Source: Dryococelus australis (Eukaryota; Arthropoda; Insecta; Phasmatodea; Phasmatidae). From it: a DNA stretch of 64,000 bases. Location of the stretch: positions 136,034,457 through 136,098,456 of the forward strand of contig CM056994.1 in NCBI GenBank assembly GCA_029891345.1, in the 5' to 3' direction. The translations under genes were made by a program, and so were the position numbers. Below, in pieces: positions 45,603 through 56,839 of this stretch (positions are counted from its first letter, which is position 1; every line of letters starts with the position of its first letter). The notes below the pieces were generated by a model that saw nothing but the letters and a program-made list of their open reading frames with translations, ran no database searches and was not told the origin of the DNA.

Positions 45603-48356
45603 TAGAGATGGACCATTTGATACTTTGATACCTCGATACCCCTAGATAGTAGGCAGTGTAAAAAATATAGAGTATCACGACATTTATATCAATACTTTTG
45701 TTCAATACTTTTAATTGACATATGTATATGGCTTTGGCTTGGTTTCAGCTAGTTTCAGAAAGCTCTGAAGTATCGTATTTATTTAATGATTCAGCTAATT
45801 ATTTTGAATTGATGGCAGATAAACGTGTAGTAAGGATTGAAACAGAACATGTATTCAGGAGTGTCAAATAGTAATTACAAACAGTAAGTTAGTGTGTATT
45901 GTAAATACAGTAAAACCTCTACATTGTGAACCTTTTTATAACAAAAATCTCCCTATAACAAAGTCTGTGTCTGGTCTGGTCGAAAGTGTATATGATACAA
46001 TACATTTTTTACTCTCTATAAGAAATTATTTTTCTCTCTTAAAAACAAAACCTTATGACAAAGACTGAAAAGTCTGATTATATTTACTTTCATTTTATAT
46101 TTCTTCTTTTTTTACAAAACTACTTTGAACTGTAAAAAAACCTTACATTTGTCACATTCAGATAAAAAATAAAATAAAAAGTAATAACGTTTGTTAACTG
46201 CTGTAGAAGATGTATTGTATTACTCTGTATGTACCCAGTATTTTTTAATCATAAGAGTTTTCATTACTTACTTAATATTTAAGAATTTTGCAAATTTTTT
46301 GTTTTCATAATGTGGCTCCAAACAAAATTAGTGGCTTATTTTTTTTTTGACAGTGGTAATTTATTAATAGTGGCCACAATGTTTAACTGTATAAGTGTCC
46401 AAAACAAAATCCTTTTAATACTTTTCTTAAATAAATCAATACAAAAGAACCAATGATACTCAATTCCAGGGGCAATTAGATTAAAAATTGACTGCGTGAT
46501 AAACAAAATAAACACATTGTAAATTACATCTTTTTAAAGAACCCTGAGTTGGAGACTTTGACTACATTATACTGAAAGTTTGTTGATACCAGGATTGCTA
46601 ATAAATAAAAAGTTAAATGTTTACTGGAGACTTATTGTCATCCCGGCAAAACAAACTATTGAGACTAGCAGATTAAAGTTGCGGGCGCTGGTCAGTGCGA
46701 GTCACGTGATCACTCGTTGCAGGCTGTCCGAATGACAGCTGACACATGATTGTGCTGCGACGAACTGTTGTGATATCCCAGAAAGGTCGTGCTTCCCTAT
46801 ATATTGGTCGAAAGTTTCCTCATTGAAAACATGTTGTTTTCTAGCAGTCGGTCGCGTCAGCTAAAGGTGACCTCTGTTATTTTCCTTTCACCATGTCATG
46901 CCTTGCGATGGCTATGTTTATAGTTTACTAACCGAGTGAAAAGGAAAAGATGCGCTATCGTCCTAAGACTGTCTGTTGTTGATGTCTGTTACTACTAATG
47001 AAATGAGGAAAGAAAAATAATAAATTAGGAAAAACCTAAATATATGAAATACAAACAAGTTGTCATTGCCTCGACCTTTCAAATATTACATGAATTACTA
47101 TCCTTGACTGAAATATAGACAATTGAAATACTTCCAGAATATACCAATTAGATATATCTAGCTGCAATGCTACAAGAGATTTTACTGTAATGTGTTTTGA
47201 ATGTGTGTATCGTAAATAACAAATTTTGAATTGGTTATTAGAATGTTTTAAAGGTATGTGGCCTAAAAAACCACCATTTCAACTCCATTTCGAAGTGTAA
47301 AAATAACACGTCTATTGTATGGAAAACAATCTTTATCAAAAATATTTATGTCCTGAATGTGTTTTTAATATTACAATTAAAGTACAAACTACATAATTAA
47401 TCACGTTTTCTTTCAGTTAGGTTGAAACTTGACAGGATATATAATAATTTGAATGTATCTTTAATACGAGCAAATTTTTGACTCGTCCACGAACAGTCTC
47501 ATAAGAAGAGGTACAAAAAAATGCAGTCTCATTAAAGATGTTAAACTAAAGTCTCTCCCAACCCCATCCAATCCACTGGCAATAAAATTAATGGAGCCCC
47601 TATAACAAAAATAACATAGGTTTGGAATGGTAACCTACATTGATCATAGCATTTGTTTACATTGTTTTCTTCATAGACAGAGCAGCTGTTTCACAAGGAT
47701 ACATTGTGGCCGTGCTTACGTTTCTAGAGCTGCCAAAACCTAGTGAATGTATGTTCGGTATTCTGAATGCATGTACATATTGTTTTTCCTACGTGCCATT
47801 TGTGTTTACAACCAGTAATTCATATTTATTTTACGTGTTCTGTGTGTGCACAATCTGTGAAAATGACCAATGCAAAACAGCAAACAGAATAATATATTAA
47901 TTTACTTCCGGTAGTTGAAGAATTGCTATTGTTTTTTATCAGGCGATAAACAATTCCCACATTTCCTCTGACTTCATCCCGAAAAAAATGTAATATTTGT
48001 TTTTCTAAATAAAAATTATTAAGCTTTCTTAGTTTGCAAATTAACATGCCTGATATGTTTTTTTAGTATCATATAAATATTTATAATTTTTTAACACTTG
48101 ACAGGCCTACTGCTAAGTTATATAAATTTCAAATTTGTTTTCATCACCTGTAGTATTAAATTGCGTGATTTTTCTTTGATTTTTAAACTTTATCATAAAT
48201 TTGTTTAAAAACAATGAAAATGTAGTTTACAAAAATTTAATTGCATTATTGAAATTTTTTTACTCAACAGTATTGAGTATCGGAAGTATCGAGGGTATCG
48301 AGCTGAAAACTGTACAGAGTATTGAGTATTGAAAACATGTTATTGTCCCACCTCTA
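45603..48356 (+). mobile_element. Non-autonomous hAT element with 8-bp target duplication
   Basis: TAGAGATGGACCA at the left end matches, inverted, TAGAGGTGGGACA at the right end. GTCTTATT occurs immediately outside both ends (45595-45602 and 48357-48364), an exact 8-bp target-site duplication as expected for hAT. Subterminal GATACC/GATACTT motifs are repeated at both ends (near 45630 and 48280). No transposase frame was recognised; about half its length is a nested Tigger element. The strand is arbitrary. Confidence 0.85.
45908..47187 (+). mobile_element. Tigger/pogo element nested in the hAT element
   Basis: TACAGTAAAACCTCT at the left (45906) is matched inverted by TACAGTAAAATCTCT at the right (ending 47189), with TA as target duplication. 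About 1280 bases with no transposase frame. Its position inside the hAT gives the order of insertion. Confidence 0.8.
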
Positions 48357-48364
48357 GTCTTATT

Positions 48365-49740
48365 TCTTTATTTTTGTACGGTAAGTGCCTTTGAGACCTA
48401 GCCCACTCCAGGCAACCATGTGTTCTAGTGCATTGAACTGCTTAAAGTTTCTCTCTAATCAACGTGAATTGTGAAAGGATTACAACGTGGCAGTCGACCT
48501 GCTATTGCCCTGAGAATCAGTCCCCACATGCTCACCCGTACGTAGATGAGCTGGCCCCCTCCAGAACTATTGAATCATTTTCTGAACTTTTCAATCATGA
48601 GCCAGGGTTTATCTAAAATCTGGCGCATCTCGCCCTTCGCCAGTGCCCAGACCATGTTATATGGCTTACCCAAACATGGGGCAGGTTTCTCATAACATAT
48701 AACTGATATTACTCTTATAATTACAGATGACTATTCAAGCTTATGCAAAATAAATAATATTAAATTTAACTCAACGTTCCATTCATCACCGTATATTTTC
48801 TTTATATTACATTTTATATTGTCAACAAGTATCATGCTAACACCACCAACTGTTTGTTTACATTTGTCAATTTAGATGATGTTTGTTTTTTTGGTTTTTG
48901 TTTTTTAATATTTCTACTGTCCAGTTATGCTTAACTGCATAGAGATCATAAATAACTCAATCAGAGTCAAGAAGCCATAGATTTCCCCAGAAAATTTATT
49001 TTTGGACTAATAACAATACTATCTTGCCTATTCATGAATAATTAACCACAGTTGGCTGATATTTCTGACAATATAAAACATTTTAATATTTTAAAACAAA
49101 GAGCAAAAACATGTTCCTGTGGTGTAGTGTAAACTGAATTATATGTTTTTATGGGACACCACAGCAATCTCTTGTTGGTCGTAAATATACTGCCTTCAAA
49201 ATGAATATTATTGGGTTAAAAATCATCCCAGTGGAATTACAAAACGAAAACATTTATACTAACTTTGAAATTATGTACATGTACTAACTACGTTTAGGGT
49301 AAAACTTCAGACTACACTGAACTTGGACATGAGTCACAATCCAGATTGGCATGTAAACAAGAGTGAAGATGGAGTGAATATGGACTGAAAGCTATGTGGT
49401 GACATCTTTCGAAAACTGGGTGCTCTAGAGAACAAACAATACACTATAAAGAAACATACAATCGGTTGTAGTTGTTTTGGGGTTCTTTTGAAGCCAGCAT
49501 TTTTCATTTCTACTCTTACCAAATAAAAATCTCTCCCTTTCTATATTTTTTACACCATCCAATAATTTTAATATTTGTTTCTCTAACATCAGCATAAAAA
49601 AACTGTCCATTTAAGTTCATAAACTTGTCATTTACTTGTTTTGTAATCAATATTTTCTTTGTAACTTACAATTTTCTTAAAACAAATTTGAAAACTTCAG
49701 ATGTGCAAACAAGCAAATGATAACCTGTCAAAATTGCAGT
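48365..49740. other. Spacer, no gene recognised
   Basis: AT-rich. Minus-strand short frames near 49334-49610 have no known domain or clear splice sites. Confidence 0.45.
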
Positions 49741-51159
49741 TGACGCCTGCTAACAGCCAGTGGCGCTAGAGCCCATGACGGCGGTCACCACGCACATATC
49801 ACGTGTCCCGCACGTGCGCAAAGAGGCCAATAATTTTGAACTTTCATTTCATATCAATTTTATTTTTCAGTCAAAAATGTGTTCTATTGTATTTGCAGGG
49901 TTTAATATGTCTTAAAATATGTTCAAGTATTTGTTACTATTTTTAAATAGTTTGGTTATAAAATCCAAAGTGCCACCGAGATTAAGAACACTAATATTCT
50001 GGCATAAACACCATAATAAAGAGACACTAAAATAATATGAAAATCCATAAGAAAATTATAGAAATGTAGAACAACATTTAATTCAATTTGTGACATTTTA
50101 TTTTCAATAATTAAATATTTTACTCGGCTTGTATAGCAATTCCGCTTATGTGAACCCCGTAGGCGGTCATGGTAGGTCCGTGCGATGCTTTTCTCTGGAC
50201 AGTCTGTCGAGGAGAGCTGACAAGGCAAGTCACTGTCACGTATGCATTACAACTTTTGTTCACTGATTTAGGTTTCCACAGTTAATTTAGTTTACCGGTT
50301 AACCTTTGCTTGCATACGTTTTGCCAGTCATTTTCCCCAGCATTATGTTTCCGCTTGATTAATTTCTTGCGCCCTTGTGGTATTTTTTACTTAATTGAGG
50401 AGGAGTAAAAAGATGTTGGAGAGGTCACGCAATTTGCACAACTTGAAACAGATGCAATTCCGCCTATGTTTATGGTGTTTCATTGTAACTTCTGCATTAT
50501 TGCTGCACGCAAATTTAAGTGTTTTGTTTTTGTGTATGTATTAGAGGGTAATTTTCATGGTTGAATATTTTATGGCAACATCACGTATAACCACATGGTC
50601 GACTGACATTGAGTCTTTTTATATGCCATCGTTGCGTTTGAGAGCTTATTTATATAACATTGTATGTGCAATAATTTATTTCAGGGTTTTATATCCATTT
50701 TATTCAGAGTTCAATGTATTTTTCATGTAAATTGATGCTTTCACGCACCTCGGTGAGTTCATCAATCTAGGCACGTGCTAGAGTAATTGCAGACTGGGGA
50801 GCACCCAAGCGGAATTGGCTAGTCATGACTGAGATTATCATAATTTCATTGGCACGTTGATGTATTTGCATAGTAATAATAAAAACAAGTCTACAGTGAA
50901 CTTAACTCTTTTATTTAGTACTGACAGTATCCTAGCCATATGTACTTTTTTAAGTGTTTATTTCCAATGATGTTTAGTAAAAGTTTAGTATTGCCTACGT
51001 GTTTGTAAGTACGCATTGATGAGACAGACACACAGAACCCACAGCATCCCTGAGAAGCCTGGGTCTCAATAGTCCGGCGATTGGGAAGCACTGCTGGCGC
51101 CCAAATTACCAATAAGTATTTGTGTCATCGTTCATCACGTGTCTCACCCAATGGGGTCA
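49741..51159 (+). mobile_element. Solo LTR, Gypsy A family, with target duplication
   Basis: Starts TGACGCCTGCT and ends GGGGTCA (TGAC...GTCA). CAGT lies directly before and after (49737-49740 and 51160-51163), a 4-bp target duplication as seen for many Gypsy elements. It aligns in blocks with the 5' LTR at 21839-23743. No internal sequence, so it arose by LTR-LTR recombination. Confidence 0.82.
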
Positions 51160-51904
51160 CAGTAATTGTTTTGCTCTCATGCCCAGTTCACTCCTGTTGG
51201 CAGTGTTTATAGTAAACATTCAATCTGGATTCTACACTCCACTTCACCTTGCTGAATGGTGTGGATTACTCACTCTAATCCTACTTCAGTCTATTCTGAG
51301 TGTGTTTATACTCATGTTTCAATCAGAATTCCAGTTGACTCCAAGTTCAATCCAAATTGAAATGTTACTCTAAATGTAGGAATGTACTACTATTGTTGCT
51401 CATTGCTAAGTGTTTCACTATAATATTTACGTCACCCGAACCAACAAAATATAATAAAAATTGCAAACACACACATAACTTGCTTATGGCATCTGCATAT
51501 AAATAAGAAAGAACAACTTGTAAAGTGACGTCACAGACACATCAAAGTGGCGGTGTCTGTATTTCTATGGAAAATTGTAATCTCTCTTAAAATGTGTTAT
51601 TCTTGAGTTATGCACACCAAATAAAACAAGAACCATACTGTTAGACTTCAAATTTATCATACAATCATGTTGTACACCAAAATAAAGTAGGAAAAATTCC
51701 TGCTATCTCAGCACATATTTATTTCCACAGCACATCACACATAAATTTAACTTCTGATTCTTAAACTATTTTCATAATGATAGTTTTGTTTGCCAAGTTT
51801 AAGAAACAAAATCTTTTAACTTTCACAAACATGAGTTACTGCCACATTAAAGTATTTACCAAATTAAATATACAATAAAAATTTATATAATAATGTGTTC
51901 TCAC
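51160..51904. other. Spacer, no gene recognised
   Basis: Contains a short stretch (51180-51375) with repeated GGATT/AATCC and CACTC motifs that could be a non-autonomous DNA element. Otherwise AT-rich intron leading to the donor of the exon at 51905. Confidence 0.35.
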
Positions 51905-52021
51905 CATAAACTTTAATTTTTTTCTGGCCAACGTACGAGTTTTGGGTGCTGTTAATGGTGTACAAAGTCCAAAATCCACTATTGGAAACATTAACATTTG
52001 AAGCTCTAAGACCACACTGAC
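51905..52021 (-). CDS. Second half of an Ig-like domain (phase 1-1)
   Basis: Acceptor TTTTTTGCAG and donor TATG|GTGAGA enclose 117 bases (39 codons), phase 1 at both ends. The product starts GQCGLRASNVNVSNSGFWTLY and ends with a KKIKVYG strand. C-G-L-x-x-x-x-V and the S-G-x-W match the same part of the exon at 10264-10602 (C-G-L-T-I ... H-G-T-W), but the cysteine expected two residues after tryptophan is replaced by leucine. Sequons NVS and NST are present. A partner with the first half should lie to the right and was not found. It may be the upstream part of the same gene, about 37 kb from the next exon, or a related gene. Confidence 0.58.
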
Positions 52022-53416
52022 CTGCAAAAAATAAAAACAGAAGTACAAGTACATTTTCTAGTACTATTTCTTTCAATTTATTGATGGTGGATTTCTTTTA
52101 TCTGAGTATATTAAATAAAGTAATTTATTCTATTCAATATAACTTTTAACTTGAAATAAAAATCAAGGAAACTTAAAATTAAATCTATCTTTAATGAAAT
52201 CATATACTAGTTGTAGAATTTAGGCAAACTCAAAATGAAAGTGGAAAAATAAGTAGCTATACACATTCACATGTGTGGGAAAGGGAAAAAAAAATTATCT
52301 GTACCTAATGCTTTACATTTACTCAAAAGTTAAGCTTGGCAATAGTCACTCCTGGTAAAGACAGCAAATTAATGAGATATATACACACTACAGATCATTC
52401 AGTTCAGATACTTCTCTTGACAAAATGAGACAACAAATAGAAAGTACTATTATTATCCTAAAATACTGCTAATATATTAAACATAAAATACTAAGAAGAA
52501 ACAAAGTTCATTACATGAAACTTTTCACTTAATACATCTGAACCCTGACCTTTTCAGAATGTTTAAACCATGTCGTAAGACTTGGTACCATAACCTTTAG
52601 GAAATTTTGATACATGTAATGTGTTCTCTGGCAAAGTATGTGATAAAAGCTCCCTAACTTGGCTGCATGAACCTTGCAGTCTCTTGAAGTATAAAAGACA
52701 AATGAAAGCATCATTAAACTATCTCAAAACCATTCAAATATCCCAGTCACCACACCTGACAAGCATCTAATATTACCATTACAATGATCAGGTATTGTGT
52801 GTGAAAATAAGTTCCACTATTTCAATCAAAATTTCACCTTCTTGACATCATACATAATGAGTCCAATCACAATGAATGGATGTGCATGGGACATCATGAA
52901 ATGCCTCATCATGAGGCCCACTGTAGCAGAGTTTTGGAGGTGGCCCAGCCAACACCAGAAGAAGGTGGGTATCACCAGTAGCAGATTTAGGGGGAGGGCA
53001 GAGGGGCATATGGCCCCCAGAAGACCATAAAATACACTACCTAAAATTACATATTTTTGAAAATATTTTAGTTTAAAACAGAAAATAAATGCTGAATATG
53101 AGCATTATATAGTAATCAATAAGAAAAAACCCAACCTGGAACAACATGTGCAACATCTACATGATTCATAAAAACAACTTTTCTCCTTCATAAAGCAAGC
53201 CCATTTTGTGACTGCAGAGTCTGCTTCCACAAGAGTTAGCTGAAAGCCACTTAAGTTTAAGTGGCCTCACAATTCCCAAATTAAATAAATTAACTGTAAA
53301 AAAACCAGACTTTTATTTATAAATGCCCTACAAAGAGAAAAATAATTATAGCACTTATAGAATTTGTAGAACTTACAAGACGTGGTCAAACAGCCATAAT
53401 AAACTTTACTATAATT
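52022..53416. other. Spacer with a hAT-like terminus at 52974
   Basis: CAGTAGCAGATTTAGGGG at 52974 resembles the terminus at 20110. The first-half Ig exon expected on the minus strand was not identified. A minus-strand stretch around 52850-52970 is open but has no recognised domain. Confidence 0.4.
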
Positions 53417-53560
53417 TGTTATGTTTATATCAATTTATATTCAGTATATAAAAGCTTGGTGCAATATAGAATGTATGCGTCATTAGCATAATCATACTAA
53501 GTATTAGGAGTGGGAGTTAGCAACAGGGCATGGACAAGGCGGTATTTCATACCACAAACA
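53417..53560 (+). repeat. 5' LTR of Gypsy C (short)
   Basis: Starts TGTTATGTTT and ends CCACAAACA, 144 bases. It contains the TATA box AGTATATAAAAGC at about 53442. It is directly followed by the primer-binding site. No second LTR is present to confirm the start. Confidence 0.6.
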
Positions 53561-53577
53561 TGGTGGCAGCGGTGTGT
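53561..53577 (+). other. Primer-binding site of Gypsy C
   Basis: TGGTGGCAGCGGTGTGT follows the LTR without a gap. TGGTGGCAGCGG-type sites are common in Gypsy elements; the primer tRNA is not assigned. Confidence 0.65.
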
Positions 53578-53734
53578 TACCTTTCAGCTACGGAATTATT
53601 AATCGTTACGCGGAAATAAACCTGTGTCTGCAAAGTGAACGAGTAATACGCAATTGTGAAATGATGCAACATATAGCAGATTAGAAAGTATCATGCGGGA
53701 GCAAAAAAGGGTCGGAATCTGTGAAATTCATGTG

Positions 53735-54620
53735 CGCATCAACATGGTGCAAAGCTTTACATTGCCATGTCCTCCACTGTTGTCGAAAGAAGCAAAAATC
53801 GCAAAAAAATTGGAGCATTTCAAGAGGCAGTATCAAGACTATGCACTTGCGACAGGAATAGACAAACTATCAGACACAGTTCAAGTGGCCACATTCAGAA
53901 CAATTTTAGGAGTTGAAGGTGTGAAGACTTATCACAGTCTTAACCTGAAAGACGATGAAACAAACATGGTAAAAAAGATAACAACGGAGTCAGGCAAGGT
54001 GTTCAAACCAGAGACGAATGTCATCTATGAGGGCTTCATTTTCGGATTGACTGTGCATACGCAGTCAGAATCGGTAGCAGAATATGTGGAGAAATTGAAA
54101 ACTCATATGGCTACGTGTGAATTCGGTGGAATGTTAGCCGAGTTAATAAGAGATTGGCTTGTGTTAGGAATACAAAGCAATAGTCTCCGGAAAATGTTAT
54201 TATCAGACAAAAACCTAACCTTGGAAACCACTATCACCATCACTCATGCTCATGAACTTACCAAACAACAAGTACAGCATATGGCGGAGAGCCAAGACAA
54301 GCACAAAATATCAGAAAATGTGATACATGCAGTGCGAGGATCATGACACATGCAGTCCCGAGAGTTGCAGCCCAGTAAGACAACTGTGCAAGAAGAGACA
54401 ACCAGCGAAAGTAAACAATTCCCATACCTGCCTCTACTGTGGAAGATCTCGCCAACAAGGTAAGCGGTTTTGTCCAGCAGCATGGAAAGAGTGCCACCAC
54501 TGCAAGAAAATGGGTCATTTTGCCACAGAATGTAGGTCAAGGCAAATGGAAGATGCAGAGAGCAAACACCCCATTCATTTGACACAACATCAAGGTTGTA
54601 TGGAGCTGTGTACTCTATGC
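53735..54620 (+). pseudogene. Gypsy C Gag and zinc knuckles
   Basis: Likely start at the in-frame ATG near 53744, since the upstream codons look like leader. The matrix/capsid region has HFKRQYQDYALATGI near 53825, a TFRTILGVEGVKTYHSL segment, QSESVAEYVEKLKTHMATCEFG near 54063 and IRDWLVLGIQ. The frame stops at 54344. Two cysteine motifs continue in another frame: CLYCGRSRQQGKRFC near 54430 and the canonical knuckle CHHCKKMGHFATEC near 54502. Gag binds and packages RNA. One frameshift separates capsid and knuckles. Confidence 0.82.
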
Positions 54621-54684
54621 AGGAAGTAGGCCCGAATAGTGAAGTGAATCAGTTGCAAGCAGACACAAATACAAACAAAAAAAA

Positions 54685-55002
54685 TTGTACATACCTTTAC
54701 ATTTTCCAACCGCAGTAGTCTGCAAAATAGACAGTGGTGTCACATGCAACGTCATGAGCATTCAAGACCTACAGAGAGTTACAGGTGAAGCAGACCCACA
54801 ACTTGACAATTCCACCACAGTGCTGAAGTGCTATGCCAACACTCAGATCATCCCGGTACGTCAACGAACATTGCAGTGCACATACAAAGGGCACGTACAT
54901 TGTCTCACCTTCCGGATTATAGATTTAGACCGCACACCCATCACCTTCTTGACATCGCACAAGGAAAAAGAATTTAACTACAGACTTACAAAAGGCTGAC
55001 GA
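54685..55002 (+). pseudogene. Gypsy C protease
   Basis: The frame begins in the linker and reads CKIDSGVTCNVMS near 54722, with an intact D-S-G motif unlike elements A and B. A LKCYANTQIIPV strand and an IIDLDRTPITFL segment near 54917 follow. The frame ends at 54999 where element similarity is lost. Confidence 0.78.
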
Positions 55003-55234
55003 TATTTTGAATGTAATAAGTAATAAGATAAGAATATTACACAGGCATCTGAACGTTAAATCAGATTTAGTTTCAAGTATCATTAAAGCGTGCTGTACTG
55101 TAAGGGAATGGTCCCTACAGCTATATATACACTTAAATTATTGCTGTTTATTTTGAGAAAAGTGTTAATACTTATTATCTTGTTTGTTTTGATTCTTGTC
55201 TAGTTTATTTACAGCTTAAAATGTTTACACTGAT

Positions 55235-56815
55235 ATAATGAGTTTAAGATGAGGGAGTGAGAGATAGAAAAGGTTATTAGGAGAATGAAGAGCAGTAAGG
55301 CAGGGGGTCCAGACGGGATAGGAAACGCAGCACTAAAGTTTGGATATTTAGAAGTGCTGTTTAAAAAGTCCTTAGGAGAGGGTAAGTTACCACAAGATTG
55401 GAAGGATGCTATGGTGGTACCTATACACAAGCAGGGAGAGGATAGGAGGAGGCCTGGCAGCTACAGACCGGTGAGTCTCACATCAAGTACAGGAAAAGTA
55501 ATGGAGAGGCTGGTGGTGCAGTATGTGGTGAGGGTTATGAACAATAGGAATTGGTTGGAGGAGTCCCAGCATGGTTTCAGGAGGGGATACTCATGTGAGA
55601 CTCAGCTGGCTGGGTTATTAAAGGATCTGGTGCAGATAGTTGATGAGGGGAAGCAGGTGGATGCCTGCTTCATAGATTTTGAGAAGGCATTTGATAAGGT
55701 GCCCCATGGGACATTGATGAGGAAAGTGGAGGCGTTGATACCAGACAGGAGGGTAGTGGAATGGATAGGGGACTTTCTCAGGGGGCGAAGGTAGAGGGTG
55801 AAAGTGGGGGAGGCAATATTGGAGGAAGAGGAGGTTACGTCAAGGGTACAACAGGGAAGCGTGTTGGGTCCTTTGTTAATTACCATAATGGTAAATGACA
55901 TGGGTTTGTGGACATTGATAAGATATGGTTGTGGACCAGGAAAAAAAAAATTAAGATAAATGTAAGAAAAACTAAGGTAGTGAGGTTCACAAGTAAGAAG
56001 ATGATAAGCAGGGACATGTACAGATGGGAGGGACAAGAGATAGAAGAAGCAGCAGAATATAAGTATCTAAGGATTGTACTGCAGGGAGACCTCAGGTGGA
56101 AAAAACAGGTAGAGAGGTAGGTTGCAAAGGGAAGAAGGGCTATGGGTATGCTGGAAAGGGTGCTGAATGGAGTCAGCTGTGAGGTGAAGGAGAAGGCGTA
56201 TGACACAATGGTACGGCCAATGTTAGAATATGCTGTAGCAGTATGGTACCCATATGTGGAGGTGGAGGTGCGAGAACTGGAAAAGGTGCAGAGAAGGCAG
56301 CAAGATGGGTGAAGGGTAGGTGGAGAAGGCAGGGGCAGGATGATGAGGAAGAAGGGAACTATAGGCCATCAGTGATGATGAAAGAAATGGGGTAGAGCTC
56401 ATTGAAGGACAGGAGGAAAGTTGAACGGTTAGTCAGGATGTACAGGGTGGTGAATTAAGAGGGAGGATGGGGAGGGCTACACTGCAAGCTAAGTAAGGGG
56501 GTGTTTAGAGGAAGAGGAAACAACAGTGAGAAGCTTCTGAGGGTGTGGAGGAGAGCGGAGCGGGATAGGCAGTCCATGCTTGTGAGGTCTGTGAGGGAGT
56601 GGAATGTGTTGGGAGGAATTGGTATCTGTGAGAGGGGTTGGTAAGTTCAGGGAGGAAGTGGAAAAGGGGTTGGTTGTGTGAAGAAGAGGTGAGAGAGCTC
56701 GCCACCGGGCGTAGCCTAATTGGGAGAGTGTGTCTGTCTGTGTCTGTCGTATGTATGTATGTATGTATGTATGTATGTATGTATGCATGCATGTATGCAT
56801 GTATGTATGAAAAAA
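55235..56815 (+). mobile_element. Non-LTR (LINE-type) retroposon fragment with (TATG)n tail
   Basis: RT-bearing fragment of the CR1/jockey-like LINE class, GA-rich unlike its surroundings, ending in a (TATG)n microsatellite at 56745-56810. Its 5' part (endonuclease) is missing. It lies within Gypsy C, whose coding halves continue on both sides, so it inserted after Gypsy C. Confidence 0.8.
55250..56330 (+). pseudogene. LINE reverse transcriptase, catalytic block deleted
   Basis: The frame 55285-55794 includes KAGGPDGIGNAALKFG, DWKDAMVVPIHKQG, YRPVSLTSSTGKVMERL, SQHGFRRGYSCETQL and DACFIDFEKAFDKVPHG, the ordered blocks of LINE RT. After a stop at 55792, VQQGSVLGPLL and NDM follow near 55850. 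The F-A-D-D box that should come next is absent: sequence jumps to the DIDKIWLW and NVRKTKVVRFTSKK segment near 55912-55990, then the LxxLGVxLxGDLRWKKQVER-type motif near 56065. It would prime cDNA synthesis at nicked DNA. An internal deletion and stops inactivate it. Confidence 0.85.
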
Positions 56816-56839
56816 ATTATCATGATACCATAGACACTC

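Noticed and set aside
45199..45645. 148-codon plus-strand frame
   Set aside because: It runs into the hAT element beyond the target duplication, has no recognisable domain and no splice signals; mentioned only as unassigned.
47640..47900. Plus-strand hydrophobic frame inside the hAT element
   Set aside because: No similarity to a hAT transposase (no dimerisation or zinc-finger motif); AT-rich chance frame.
52797..53030. Overlapping open frames on both strands left of the hAT-like terminus
   Set aside because: No domain, and the segment ends at a repeat terminus; likely repeat-derived.
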